A stretch of 64,000 nucleotides of DNA from Myrica gale (Eukaryota > Streptophyta > Magnoliopsida > Fagales > Myricaceae), in NCBI GenBank assembly GCA_963930655.1, contig OZ005605.1, positions 7,509,501 through 7,573,500 of the forward strand, given 5' to 3'. Below the pieces are notes generated by a model. The model did not search any database, was not told where the DNA came from, and worked only from the letters and a program-made list of their open reading frames with translations. Of the stretch, positions 1 to 11,900 are shown piece after piece; position 1 is the first letter of the stretch; every line of letters begins with the position of its first letter. The position numbers and the translations under genes were made by a program.

Positions 1-340
1 AAAGGCGGGTAATTTTGGCGCTTAATTTTTTTTATTCAAACCTCGTTCGAACAGTATTTAGAAGCATTCCAACGGAAAGTGATAAATGTTCAAACGGTAT
101 GTGATAAGCGTTCGAACGTTTTTCTTGAGACGTAATGAGGTTTCGTCCCAAAAGATTCTCAATCGTTCTAACGGTCACGTGTTTGTTCAAACAGAGTTTT
201 AAGGGCGAACAAATTTGTCCATAAAAAGTCTCTTTTTTGGGACATCACACAATTCCGTCCCAAATAATAAGCTTTTTTTTTAAAGGATTTTTTGACGTCC
301 CAAAAAAATCCGTTGCAAATAGTTAAATTTGTTGTAGCGG
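1..340 (+). mobile_element. Terminal fragment of a CACTA-type transposon
   Basis: The stretch ends with TTGTTGTAGCGG, a slightly degraded version of the TTGTAGTG terminus of CACTA (En/Spm) elements. The preceding 300 bases hold short subterminal-like repeats: GTTCGAAC palindromes near 47 and 109, looser versions between them, and repeated 'cgtccca' words that also occur in inverted form. The rest of the element lies outside the window. The GTTCGAAC words resemble the GTCCGGAC words of the two large CACTA copies further right, so this may be a distant relative. Confidence 0.6.
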
Positions 341-690
341 TACCTCAAGATAGTTATTTTTGAAGGAGATATATATATATCTGGTTGAACTATGTTTCTT
401 TATTCTAGACTTGTGTGTGATATGCATTAAAATTGAGATTATACTAACATTTTCCATAAATAAGCCACATAATTAAAATAATGACTTTGATAAACAGGTG
501 CGTACTGATCCATATGAAAAAACATATCAAAAGTAAAATAAAATGCAGGGCAAAATAACTTCAAAAATGGAAAATTAAGTAGACAACTAAACACTTAACA
601 TCGGAGTCCAACAAAGTTGCGAGTGATTGAATTCAAAACAAACACCATAAATTGTTAAGCATCAAAAGAAGAAGATTCATTGCGGTCCAT
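341..690. other. AT-rich spacer, no gene seen
   Basis: AT-rich sequence between the CACTA end and the kinase pseudogene. The part nearest 690 may be the 3' flank of that pseudogene, which reads leftward. No motif or repeat was recognised. Confidence 0.5.
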
Positions 691-691
691 A

Positions 692-1993
692 CTTAACATC
701 CTTGATGCAGAAACATCCCATGCCTCGTACATTTCAGTTTTGTAGTAAAGTCGATGATTTGTAGCAGCTTCCGCAACACTTGCACTGCCTCCAGCTCCGT
801 GGCAACTTCTTTTATCGTTGGTCGTTCCCTTCCACTTATATTTAAGCATCTTCTTGTAAGGTTCGAAATTACAATGATCTCTTCTTTCTCACCTTCTTCC
901 AAAACTTGATTATCAATAATACTAAACAAATTAGTCTGTTCCATTGAATCTGTGAAATATGCAGCTAAACCTTTATAAGCTTCTTGAACCATCTTTGAAG
1001 AGATTGCTTTTTCTCGAGTTTAGAGCTCAGCAAGAACCACACCATAACTGTAAACATCACTCTTTTTCTGTAAATTGACTTGACCGAAAATACTCAGGGT
1101 CCAAGTATCCATAAGTGCCATGCACTAGTGTGGTCAGGTGGGTTTGATCAACAACAATAGATCTTGAAGTCCAAAAGTCTGCTATTTTTGCTCTTTACTT
1201 TTCATCTAATAGGATGTTTGTAGACTTGATGTCCCGGTGGTAAACTGGTGATCAAGAAGCTGCTGAGTGTAGATAGAATAAAGCTCCTGCAACTTTTGTG
1301 GCAATTCGTAAGCACATGTCCCATGTATATGAAAAATCCTCACTGGAGTTATGGAGGCATTGGAAAAGATCAGTTCCATTAGGTATAAATTCATAAACTA
1401 ATAGAGGAACTTCTGTCCCCGAGCAACAACCAAGTAGCTTAACCGCATTTCTATGATTGATTCGTGAGAGAATGACAACTTTATTAATAATTTTATTTTT
1501 CTTGGCCAAACGCCTTTGACTTTTTCACTGCAATGATTTTTCCATCTAGTAACTTGGATATGTTCGGTTTGAGTAAAAATGTAGGATTTTAGAGAAGTTG
1601 TGAATATTTATGTTAAATAGTATTTTATTGGTGTTTGTGTAAAGTGGAGAGAGAAATGATTTGATGTAATTGTTTAATAAAAAAATATTGAAGTTATGTG
1701 AAAAAATATAGAGAGAGAAAATTTATGTTGAATAAAAAAGTAAAAAGTTGTTGGAGATTGTGTAAAATGTATTGATGCTTGTGTTTGAATTCTGAATATG
1801 TTCATTGGTAGTTTTGTGAATGTATATGAATCCTGAAAAAATGTTGGAAACGAACATAACCTTGGCTTTGTAAACAATGCCTTGTCCTTGACCAAGTATT
1901 CTGTTCACATTAAAATGGTCACTTGAAGAACAATCCACCATTTTGTTTGAAGAACTTCTCCTTGCGCTTCATCATCTTCCTTATCTTTAGTCC
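692..1993 (-). pseudogene. Wall-associated-kinase-like (WAKL) kinase pseudogene
   Basis: Reading leftward, the pieces follow the order of a WAK-like receptor kinase. First comes the juxtamembrane KEKFFKQNGGL. Then, after an apparent internal deletion, come DHFNVNRILGQGQG (glycine-rich loop), KIIAVKKSK (catalytic lysine strand), [33 protein letters not shown], a [11 protein letters not shown] activation segment, and the ERPTIKEVATELE C-lobe end. The extracellular GUB/EGF part is absent. Lesions seen: a 299-bp MITE between the glycine loop and the lysine strand (1558-1856), stop codons just before HRD and just after NILLDEK, DFG changed to DFW, a one-base frameshift near 1070, and a stop near 1022. 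Active WAKs are plasma-membrane Ser/Thr kinases that sense wall pectin. This copy cannot encode a kinase. Confidence 0.9.
1558..1856. mobile_element. hAT-like MITE inserted in the kinase pseudogene
   Basis: A 299-bp AT-rich element with short terminal inverted repeats of the form TGTTCG(G)TTT at both ends (1561 and the reverse complement ending at 1856). It is flanked by TAACTTGG (1550-1557) and TAACCTTGG (1857-1865), an 8-9 bp target-site duplication with one indel, which fits the hAT superfamily. Removing the element and one duplication restores a continuous kinase reading frame across the site. A second copy in opposite orientation lies at 8435-8700. Confidence 0.75.
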
Positions 1994-1999
1994 TTTGTA

Positions 2000-2586
2000 C
2001 GATCCCCATCCACCCTTGTGCTAAAACCTATTTAACTAATTGAAATAAGAAAAGATTACTCCTTACAGTTATATTGAGAGACAATTATGCTTGAAGTGTT
2101 TCTCTTTTGATTGCAAGGAAAGTACGTAGAATAATTTATGAAAACTAAAAAGTCATGAACAACAAAAGATCATCAGGAGATAATGATCTTAGGGATAATA
2201 TATATGCCAATCGATTGAAACATTGAAAAATTCAAAGAAAAAGAAAAAGAAAAGATATATAAATAAAAAGTAATATTTTCTCAATAAAAATATAGAAATT
2301 ATGTTTCATGTTTCTAGTTGTTTTTAACTTTATTTTTTTTATTTTTTTTCTAATTTTGTCTAGGGGCATTTTGATCAATCCATGTCACTTTTCATCGTAT
2401 TTACAGGCCAGATCCAACATAGAGTCGGGATTTATTCTTTTTGAAACATGCATGAACGGCATAATTAATAAAACAAATTGGAACTTGTGAGGGGCTGATT
2501 GAATTTTACACATAGATATAGGCCTTGCTATGATTTTTTCCCAAGATTTTTATAGGCAGCAAACTCAAGCAATAACATTAATGTTT
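2000..2586. other. Intergenic stretch, no gene seen
   Basis: AT-rich sequence upstream of the kinase remnant. A 60-codon frame at 2308-2490 is hydrophobic only because of a T-rich run and is not credible. No element boundary was identified. Confidence 0.4.
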
Positions 2587-2984
2587 GGGGAAAATACATT
2601 TTTCACCCACAAACTACCATAAGTTTTACACTTTGCACCATAAACTACTAATTTTGATACATTACACCCTCTAACTACCAATTTTTGACACTTTGCACCC
2701 TTTTTCAAATTTTAAAACTAAAATGACGATAATGCCCTTGAACCATTTTGTATATAGTAAATATATTGTTGTAAATTTATTAATTTCTAAGGGTATTATT
2801 GTCAAATGGAGGGTGCAAATTATTTAATATTAGTAGTTGGAGGGTGTAATGTGTCAAAATTGGTAGTTTATGGTGCAAAGTGTCTAATATTGGTATTTTG
2901 AGGGTGCAATGTCTTAAAGATGGTAGTTTGGGGTGCAAAGTGTAAAACCTATAATAGTTTGTAGGTGGAAAGTGTATTTTCCCC
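2587..2984. repeat. Foldback (long palindromic) element, family 1
   Basis: The element starts GGGGAAAATAC and ends GTATTTTCCCC, and each arm is itself built from repeated 'contains-ACTACCA / TTTGCACC' units that recur inverted in the other arm, so the 398-bp element can fold into a long hairpin. Flanks TTAATGTTT (2578-2586) and GTAATGTTT (2985-2993) form a 9-bp target-site duplication with one mismatch, typical of Mutator-like elements. There is no coding capacity. Confidence 0.8.
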
Positions 2985-3168
2985 GTAATGTTTTGATAAT
3001 GATACCACATCAAATTGGGGCTTTGGTTCCCTTCTTTCTGCTCTGAAGTCACTCTCCAATGTCTATGAAGGAATGACAGGTTGCATAGGCTGATGTTACT
3101 ACTAACCAATTCCAACAAACTGCTAACAAAATAGAAATTCCCATAATTGATCTGAAACCCAACATATC

Positions 3169-4343
3169 TGTTAGGAATAATTTAATTGGCTTTACTTCGT
3201 ATGTAATTGTGGTGTACTTCCTGAGATATTGAGGTTAATGAAGCTTCTGTGAAGAGCTGAAGACTGCAGTACAAAACAGGGTATTTCTTCAGAAATTCAA
3301 GTTAGCTTGGAATCAGATGCAAGTCAGACAGAAACGTGAATTAAAGAAACGACTGAAACAGAAATTGGTTAGTCCGTTTCTAACTAAATGAGTGACGTCA
3401 TACCTGACCCAAGAACCCCAGAACTTTCTACTCCTAACCGAAAAACACCCGTAGCTTTTAACCCCCTTCCTTCTTTAAAGATTCATCACTTAGAAATTTC
3501 GGGAGATTGTGCCTTCAACGTGAAACTCTCTCTAATCTCTTGCTGCTCTGTTTTCTAAGTCTTTGATTGTGTGAGAATTGAGAATGGAGCCTTGAAAAGT
3601 AAAACCCCTCTCTTAGTACTCTCAGTTCGAGTTGATTGATCACCGTCGTTATTTCCACAAGAAGAAATTCGAGATTTCGGAGGTTGCTGAAATCTTGAAG
3701 GTCTAAGTGCCTTGTTCGAAGAGTTGTTGTTGTTGTGAGTTCACAATGGGAAACGACAAGGTATGGACAACGTGGTAAGGTTTGTAGTTTTTCGAATGGA
3801 CGAGAGGTTCTCGATCCCTGCTATGGTGCAGATCTGAACGGTGTGGTTCGGGTAAGAAAACAAGTGTGTTAGACTAGGATTATGGTTATTCTTGAGTCTA
3901 TGGATCACCTTGTATTTCGAGTTTGAAAAACTAGTGGAATCGTTACTCGGTCTAAGGACCCGGAGAGTTTTTATCTCTTGGAATTTGTTTCCAAGAGATT
4001 TTCTCTTCGTAACCAATCTTGGTGTCTCTTGTGGTGATTTATATTGTTTATATTGTTCTTGATTAAAGGGTTAATAATCTTGAACTGCATACTGAAGTTT
4101 TAGGTGATTGTGTTTTGTGAAAGAATCTTGATTATCGATTCTAGTTTAATTGATTTACTGATTAATTGTTTTTCTTGACATTGCTGTGAGAAATGATTGT
4201 ATTGAACTTACTGATTTGTTTTGTGAAGTTTGTGCAGAAAAATTAGTATTAATCGAAAAAAGTTATAATTTAAGTTTAAGAACCTATTCACCCCCCTTCT
4301 AGGTTAAGTTGGTATCTGATTGAGTCTTAAACAAGTCTGTTCA
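3169..4343 (+). mobile_element. Copia-type solo LTR
   Basis: An 1175-bp LTR-like unit beginning TGTTAGGAATAA and ending CTGTTCA, flanked on both sides by ATATC (3164-3168 and 4344-4348), a perfect 5-bp target-site duplication. A tract ending in TATTCACCCCCC close to the right end is typical of plant Copia LTRs. There is no internal coding region, so this is a solo LTR left by recombination between two LTRs. The open frame at 3741-4016 is inside it and is not a gene. Confidence 0.8.
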
Positions 4344-4598
4344 ATATCCTAACCCAAACCCCTAAAAAATCGACGACCCACTAGTACAATTTAAGAGCAA
4401 AACACAAAACCAACTCGAAAATACCTCACAAAATGCCACACACAAAAAGGAAATAAGAAAAACAGATAAAAGAACCCAAAGAGCAATTCACCAAATCGTT
4501 GCAAACACAAAAATCCCTCTCAGGAAACAACAAATTTTTCAAAGAAAGAACGTGCAATTAATCATCGCAAACAACACACCCACATGAAAAAACCAGAC

Positions 4599-4687
4599 CT
4601 TTTCGACAGGGAGAGTGAAGCATGCGATGACCACGGCGGCCAGGAGTAGTAGGAGGAGCATGATCCTGAGGGCTGAGCCCCACGTGA
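4599..4687 (-). pseudogene. Exon-1 fragment of a TVP38/TMEM64 (DedA, SNARE-associated Golgi) family gene
   Basis: Reading leftward, one frame gives TWGSALRIMLLLLLLLAAVV, then IACFTLPVEK, followed directly by a possible splice donor (GTCTGG). This matches the first exon of plant TVP38/DedA membrane proteins, which have a short N-terminal hydrophobic segment before the VTT domain. The codons before TWGSA read Lys-Glu-Val with no in-frame ATG, so the start is lost, and no later exon was found nearby. It is an isolated exon, probably captured by a transposon or a duplication relic. Identification is from memory of the family, not from a search. Confidence 0.6.
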
Positions 4688-4989
4688 CCTCCTTGAGAAG
4701 TGTGCAGAACAAAACTTTTTGAGATTATCTGAAGCACCCATTGTTGCAAACAGGTTTGAACACAAATCATTTCGCGTGTTTCCACCCATTGTAGGCTTCA
4801 TGAAATGTTCTTTTTTAATGAAAATGTTCAGACCACACACCTCCAATCAGTTCTCTTCTCGAGGAAGGAAGTAGTGGCTGACTAGGGCCTCGAGCAAGCT
4901 GGCGGGGAAACTTTGGTGTTAAATGAAAATTTCTCCTTAGTCTTTTATGTTTTCTTCGTGATATTATATCATAATATAAAATTAATTTC

Positions 4990-5412
4990 GTTATTACACT
5001 TGAAATTTACCGTTTTAGTATTAAATACATAGCATATTATTTTATACTATTTTTCATAACTAGTATAATAATCTTAATTAAAATAAGTAGTAATAATATA
5101 TAATACTTATAATTTAAAAGTATAATGCTTTCTATATAACATTGCATGATTTGTTATATGTGTTTATTGTATACTTATATATTTTTGTTTGAAATTAAAT
5201 AATATGTCCTAATTAAATAGTATTATATTACTAATTATTCAAAATATATATACTCATTATAAGTATGATAATAGATGTTTTCTAAACTACTTAGATTTAG
5301 TCAATAAATATGCAATTATCATAACAACCATGGATTATAATTTAAAATATATCATGTAACAATTTCAATTTCATATTTATTTAATAAAATAAATTTTATT
5401 AAATACATTAGT
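4990..5412 (+). repeat. Dispersed AT-rich repeat, copy 1
   Basis: Most of this stretch is closely similar, in the same orientation, to 43021-43400 inside the third CACTA element: both run through 'catagcatattatttta', 'ataatcttat', 'tttttgtttgaaatta' and 'tatgcaatta' in the same order. No coding potential. It is probably a piece of the same, or a related, CACTA family interior. Confidence 0.65.
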
Positions 5413-5833
5413 AAAGGATGGAAAGTTTCATCTACTGGTGATGTTCCCAAAGACGCTAGTACTTGGTTCAAATAAGAGGTAAGTGAAAGTAATTTTAATA
5501 GTAAAGGACTACATTCTATTTTTATAACTATTTCTCTTGAAAAATTTAAACATATTTCTATGTGTGAAATAGCTTATGATGCTTGGAGACAACACATGAA
5601 GGTACATATACAGTGAAGAGTTCAAAACTTCAAATGTTGACGACAAAATTCGAAGAAATCCTCATGAAGAATGATGAGACGTTTGATTAATTTTACGCAA
5701 AGTTGAATGATATTGTAAATTCATTTTTTATGTTAGGTGAAAGAATCCCGAAAGTTAGAGTTGTGAGAAACATCATGAGATCTCTTCCTAAGAGATTCAC
5801 AGCTAAAGTTACTGCAATAATCACCATGAATCA

Positions 5834-6512
5834 TGTTCTAGAAGGCTGCATCAAATCCGGTCAAGGCTAGAAAGATTGGATTACGTAGCTTATTTTTAGC
5901 CAAATTTTTAGGAATAATTTATTTGAATTTGAATTTGAATTCAAATCAAATGTTAGTTTATCATTTTTCCTTAGCCGAATTTTTAGGAATATTTGATTTG
6001 AATTTGAATTCAAATCAAATATCAGTTTATCCCTTTTCCTTAGCAGGATTGTTAGGAATGTTTGAATTTGCATTTGAATCACTTTTCAAATATTGGTTTA
6101 TCCTTTTTCCTTAGCCGGATTTTTAGGAGCATTTAATTTCTTTCAAATTTGAATTAGTTTCCTATTTTAATTAGAATCCTATTCTTGGAGGGATGTTCCA
6201 AGTATATTTATAGGGACTTTGGCATGTAGAATGACCTTTGGCATGTAGCATGACACAACTTTGAGATTAATATTATTTGAGAGGTCTTGTGATTCTCTTT
6301 AGTTCTTTGAAGAACTATTCGAACTTATCTGGATTTCCCGTGACGTTCAACCCGACTTATCAAACGGAGTTTCCACCACCGTTTGTAGCGTCTTCCTTAT
6401 ACCGAGGTTCTTGTTTCTAATAAACTATGGGTCGAGGTTTCATTCGGATCTGTCCTAGAACGATCTTGGGTTCCCTTTAGTTGTTGGGTCTCGTCATTCT
6501 TGGCGAGGTTCA
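5834..6512 (+). mobile_element. Solo LTR inserted into the Copia gag
   Basis: The unit starts TGTTCTAG and ends GGTTCA, flanked by AATCA (5829-5833) and CATCA (6513-6517), a 5-bp duplication with one mismatch. Joining the flanks restores the gag motif E-S-K-D-L. A TATA-like 'atatttatagg' lies near 6210, as expected of an LTR promoter. The left third holds tandem repeats. Confidence 0.65.
5905..6130 (+). repeat. Tandem repeat, about three units of roughly 70-75 bp
   Basis: Units share 'tttatc(c/a)(t)tttt', 'ccttagc(c/a)g(a/g)', 'tttttagga' and a 'tttgaatttgaattcaaat' hairpin. They lie inside the solo LTR, so they are probably promoter-proximal repeats of that family. The open frames on both strands here come from the repeat. 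Confidence 0.6.
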
Positions 6513-7399
6513 CATCAAAAGATCTTAGCACGATGAAGATTAAGGAGTTAGCTGGCTCCATGTAGACCTATGAATTGACGTTACCTCAATCAAAAAAGAA
6601 CAAGTCAATTGCTCTTAAATCCAGTAAAGAGGAAGTAGTCTCTAAGGATGATGAGTATTTTGATCTTTTTGTTAAACATTTCAAAAAATTGTTCAAAACC
6701 AAGGGTATTGAAGGGAAAATCAACAGGGGTGCTAAAAAGCCTCAGGGAGTTCCAACAGTTATAGAAAAGAGATAAGTGGCAAGCTTCATGGTTTTGAATG
6801 TGAAGGATTTGGACACGTTCGGCCAGAATGTCCAAATTATCTTAAGTCCAAGGGAAAAGTCATTAATGCAATGCTGGGGGATGATGAATCGAGTTCAAAT
6901 AGTGATAGAGAATCTTTCTCATCTAACGAAAAGATAAATTTTGTGTCTTTTGTATCTTCTATTGACAGTTGTGATTTGCAGGAAAAATTAGAGGATGAGT
7001 CTGAGGCTAAAGAAAGCTTACAAGACGTTTATAACCAACTATTTACATAAACCTATAACTGCACAAGGTAAACAAAACAACCTTTGTGAATTTTCACAAG
7101 GTTCAGCTTGAGAATGATAATCTCATTGCCGAACTTGAGGAAATCAAAAAGAAGAATGCAACACTTAAGGATGAGGTCAACAATGTGAGAAGCGAACTAG
7201 AAAAATCCAATGCACAATTACAATAAATTCTCCAATGGAACAAAGAAACTTGACCACATACTGAATCTTGGAGTTCGTGCTGGAAATAGAAAAGGATTGG
7301 GTTTTGAAGAGTCAAATATCGCTTAATTCTCAATTAAGAAAGCAAAGTTTTTGCATCTGTGCATTTCTACCAAGCTTTGCTCAATCTTAGCTCTAACGA

Positions 7400-8085
7400 A
7401 ATTCCCCTAATTTCAAATTTCCTTATCCTTTTCTATTAAAACCGTGACAAAAACGTCCAAGAGGATTATCCAAATTATTTCTTTCCTTCCTTTGCGTCTT
7501 ATACTTGAGATAAATATTTTTTGAAACCTTTATACCTAAAGTCTTTATATTTTTTCTCTCCTACATCAATCACCTCAATCACCATTGAAACCAACCTCTT
7601 GTGAGAAGCCTTCAGAGAGCATAAGGAGATTGGCAACCGGAGTTACCAGTATTTAAGAGATTTACAAGAATACCTCAGAAGGTTGAAGGTTAACCGCAAA
7701 GGAGCGAGTTTAGGTTGGATTACCTAGATTATTATTTCGGGGTTGTCAGAGTCAAACAAATAGATGTTGCTCATGTCTGAGTCATCGGTGTAAGGTTTAT
7801 CTATTAGTGAATTTTTGGTGGCTGCTAGCCCGGTGTGGTTTTTTCCTTTGATAAGGTTTTTCACTTCGTCATCAAATCTCTTGTCTTGACATGTGATTGA
7901 TTGATTTATTTTATTGATATTTATTTTAATATTCCGCTGCATATTTGTTGATTGTTAAATATTTTTCAGATCTAGATGAGACTCTTTTAGAACTTATTCT
8001 AAATTTGTCAATTGATACAAAAAAAGTACCAACACCTATTCATCTCCTCTCTAAGTGTTCTTTATGGTCTAAAACAGATTTTTCA
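7400..8085 (+). mobile_element. Probable 3' LTR remnant of the Copia element
   Basis: Downstream of the gag remnant, non-coding sequence ends with 'accaacacctattcatctcc' near 8027, the signature found near the right end of many plant Copia LTRs. Boundaries and target-site duplication were not resolved. The gag-then-LTR order fits an element that has lost pol. Confidence 0.4.
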
Positions 8086-8434
8086 ATGTTTAATGTCAAT
8101 AACAACTGATATTCCTTTTTTTTTGTTAGTCTCAAGAATTCGTGGACTTTTAATCTAGAGAAACAATTGTTACGTTTTTGAAAATTTAAACGAGACATAC
8201 TTTCAATAGGGAAAAAATAGTTGAGCTTTTGAGTATACAAAAGAAAGATAGATATAAAACTCGTAAATTCGAATAAAAAAACGAACAAAAATTTGAATTT
8301 TTATTGAGTATTTTCGAAGCCTTGGTTAGTATAATCTTAAAATATTTAATAATTTTTTATATTTCTCTTAACGACGCAAAAGTAGTTGCTATTTATTATA
8401 TTTCTCTTTGTACCAAGATAATAATTCTGAGTTA
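8081..8434. other. AT-rich spacer, no gene seen
   Basis: No conserved motif or repeat recognised. The 82-codon frame on the minus strand (8040-8288) shows no domain and is likely chance. Confidence 0.4.
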
Positions 8435-8700
8435 TGTTCGTTTTCTATATTTTTTTAGGATTCAAATACATTTATAAAACTACCACCGAACATATTCAGA
8501 ATTTAAACACAAACATCAATACAATTTACACAATCTCCAACAACTTTTTATTTTTTTATTCAACATAAATTTGCTCTCTCTACTTTTTTCACATAAATTC
8601 AATATTTTTTTATTAAATAATTACATCAAATAATTTCTCCCTTCACTATATACCAACACTATTCAACATAAATATTCACAATTTCTTTAAAATATTAGAG
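8435..8700. mobile_element. Second copy of the hAT-like MITE, in the promoter of the small membrane-protein gene
   Basis: The reverse complement of this stretch follows the element at 1558-1856 almost end to end, with scattered substitutions and small indels. The TGTTCG terminus is present at 8435. The other terminus is not recognisable near 8700, so the copy is older or truncated. It ends about 270 bp before the start codon at 8972. Confidence 0.75.
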
Positions 8701-8971
8701 ACTCGTGATACAGATGACATCATCCTATACAACCACGCCACAAATGAGGTACGGAATTTGTTTTTCTTGGAAAATTAGGGAAAGGAAAAAAAGAGAAAAA
8801 TATAGCCATATATTGTTGTTTCTCGAGCAGGAGGGATACTACAGACCGACAGCCAAACATTACCTTAATTCGCCGATTCAGAGTACATCCTCAAACGAGG
8901 CCACGACTTCCAGCGGGAAACCTAGCTAGAAAGTGGGACAAACTTGGGGAGTTTCGGAAAGAAAGAAGGAA

Positions 8972-11900
8972 ATGAGCAGCGAGGGAAAACCCAATGGTAC
9001 CAAGTCGGGAGGAGGAGGAGGTTTCAGGTCGAGAGTGGAGCACTACCTCTACAGTGGGGAGAAGAAGCACGTCGTGGCTGGCATCGCCATCATCAGCGTC
9101 ATCTTCGGCGTTCCTTGGTATCTCATGAGTCGAGGTTCGTACCTATTTTTTCTACTCATTATTTTACTGTAACAGCATTACGATTTGAAAATAATGAAAG
9201 GGAAACCTGTTTGTTTGGTGAGAAAATGAATCCCTTGGTAGGGATCAGGGAAGACTGCTGTACGCAATAGGTAATTGTGATACATATCTGGTTCATGTTA
9301 TGATGGAAGCGAGCTCAATGGTAATGTGACTTAAACAAAAGGAAAAGAAAAATATACGATGGATTTGTTGCACACATTCTTTACGCTTGATTAATCATCT
9401 CGGAGAATTAGGGGTTTATTAGATAGTAGATAAACTGAAGATTGTTAAGTCAGTTTCATAAGTTAGTTAAAACAGTTAGTTTCAGTTAGTTTGTTTGTTC
9501 ATTGAAGAGCTGATGTTCAGCTGTGTATATAAACCAATTATTCATTCGGTAATAATACTTTCTGATGCATTATTTCATGGAATTCTGAAATGTGTAAGTA
9601 TGCAAGGCAGAAAATACTGTTTTGGTGCTTAGTTTCAGCTTGGATATGGATATCTCACGCTCTGGTATAAAAATGGTAATATACAAACTGATTAAAAAAA
9701 AATTAAAAAGTGTGGGAAGATGTAAGTAGCATATGATTCTTATAAGGCCCTTAACATCTTTCATTCTCTTTTCTTTTGGGCTAATGCTTTGTTGGGGGGT
9801 CGTTTTTTTGACTATTTTGATTTTCTTAGTTTTTTTCATTTCTATGTTTTGAGTGATTTCGGTACACTTTGTACCGACTTCGCCTTTTTCTTCTTAATAA
9901 AACTGAGCTTACTTATCAAAAAAAAAAAAGGCCCATAACATCCATCCAAGTTTGATGTCCGTGGCATTGCAGGAGGGTGGAATAAGTGATCTCATCTGAA
10001 CTAAATGTTTTTAACATTATGCTAAATATTATATTTACCTAGAATTTGATATTGTATCTGTAAATATATCTCGCAGGAAAGATGTATAGTTCATAATTTC
10101 TGGAGCGGAAGTACTGTTGTAAGCTAAAAATGTGTTACAAGATAAATGGATCTAAAATGAAGGGTACAGTACTCATAGTAATTAGAACCTACAAGTACTT
10201 GCATTCAATTTGAGGCCCAAAATAAAATAAAGGTAAAAAAAAAACGTCTCACTGATATTGTAGGCCCAAATGTTGTCGTAAATATATTTTTTATGCAAGT
10301 TCCTGGGTAAAAGAGATCAGAACACTCCCTTTGGCTCTTTTTTCCTGGACACTGGAAGCCTAGTTGTACCAAATTACACTCTCTTTTTTGTCCATCTTTG
10401 TAACCAGGGACGAATCTACGGGGGGGCCCGGGCCCCCCCCAAAGATTTTGAAAAAAAAAAATTTTAGTATTAATATTTAATATTTAAAGTGTCATAATTG
10501 TATTTTAGTGCTTATAATTGTATTCCGGCCCCCCCGAAATTTTTTTTTTGCTTATAATTGTATTCCGGCCCCCCTTGAAACAAATTCCTGGCTTCGTCCC
10601 TGTTTGTAACTGTTTGGCTTTCAATTAGATTCGATAGCTGCATGCACCACTAGTTGCTTCTGACCAATTAGTTCATTATCTTTTTCAAAATTGTGGTAAA
10701 ATTTTCTTTCTTCAACTAAACAGAAGTGGGTTTTGTTTTTCATTTCCCTCCCTTAGGAATAGCATATGGTATTTGTGGCCAAAGCTATAGTGACAAAAGG
10801 AATGTGATGCAACCTTGTACACTTCAAATGGGGTAGTGTGATCTGGTAAATGCAACAAAGATTCGTGAATCACTGCCACCTGTAGGTCCTCAGAAGCAGT
10901 TTCACACTTCTAATCAGTTGAATACCATGATTGGTCTATACATCTTCTAAAAAAATTTCGAGGTATGCAATCCTCTTGAAGTACCTTATGATAACCTTCG
11001 GTTAAAGTTCATGAGCCCAAAAAGCAGATCTGAATCTGCTCAACTTTATGGGTGCCTGCCACTCTTTGATGGCTTTAGCAATCATCTATTGCCCTAGGGA
11101 TGGGATCTCCATCTGTCCAAAATAGCATTTTCTCCTTTACTTTGTGCAGAGAATTCCTTAATTGAACACCTTAAAAATGTTTGTTGCTGATGTGATTAGT
11201 GGATAGCTGTTACCATTAATCATTATACCATCAGTCATCTAAATAAGACAGGAGTAGCTTAATAAAAACATGATGGCAGCTTAATGGAAGATGCTAGTGA
11301 TGCATTGTACTGGTACGAACATGTCTGTGTCTGGGCAACTAATACAAAGCCAGGAATTTACTATTGGGTGGTGTATGTGTGTGTTTGGGGGGGGGGGGGG
11401 GGGGCAAAATGAATAAAATATGAAAAATTATTAAAAATCCATTAAAATTTCTAAAAAACAGGCTGGTTTTTTGCAATTTTGCCCCCCTCCTTGAACCCCC
11501 CTGGCCCTGGGGACTTTGTCTCCGCACATAGCCCTCTCTGTTGGTGCAACTTGTCATCTTTCCAAGATGCCTTCTTGCAGTCTTTCAGTGCTGACTATAG
11601 ACTGCCTTAAACCTCCCCTGAGACATTAAATTAATGAATACAATTTGGGCTATGGGTACATTTAGGTTGCTTGTTGGACAACTCTATGAAGCAGTCGTAA
11701 ATTGTGTAATGCAGTAATATTTCCATTTTCATCTTTGATGGTTTCCAGGAAATCACATCTTTGACCTGCTATGTTAACTCCGAAACCTAACCCTGATATC
11801 CAAAATTTCAGATCCCATTTCAGTTTGCAATTTCTAGTTGAGACATATTGGAAACCTATAAGGTTGTCATGCATGCATTATAACATATCAGTGGTATCGC

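Larger units (their letters stand above)
5413..7325 (+). pseudogene. Degraded Copia retrotransposon gag, split by a solo LTR
   Basis: Three-frame reading recovers a UBN2-type Copia Gag: an AYDAWR-like segment near 5575, GERIPKVRVVRNIMRSLPKR (5740-5800), KDLSTMKIKELAGSM after the inserted LTR, and a zinc-knuckle region at 6780-6840 (ECEGFGHVRPECPNY) whose first cysteine position is replaced. A Lys/Glu-rich coiled coil follows at 7100-7230 (LENDNLIAELEEIKKKNATL). Stops and frameshifts are frequent. The solo LTR at 5834-6512 interrupts it. No protease, integrase or reverse transcriptase follows, so pol has been lost. Gag normally packages the element RNA in cytoplasmic particles. Confidence 0.8.

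Noticed and set aside
4558..4846. Two overlapping minus-strand frames of 75 and 94 codons
   Set aside because: They are shadows of the real exon frame, which is in a third frame and gives the TVP38-like motif.
5923..6114. Repeated NLNSNQ-type peptide frame
   Set aside because: Encoded by the tandem repeat in a solo LTR, not a protein repeat gene.
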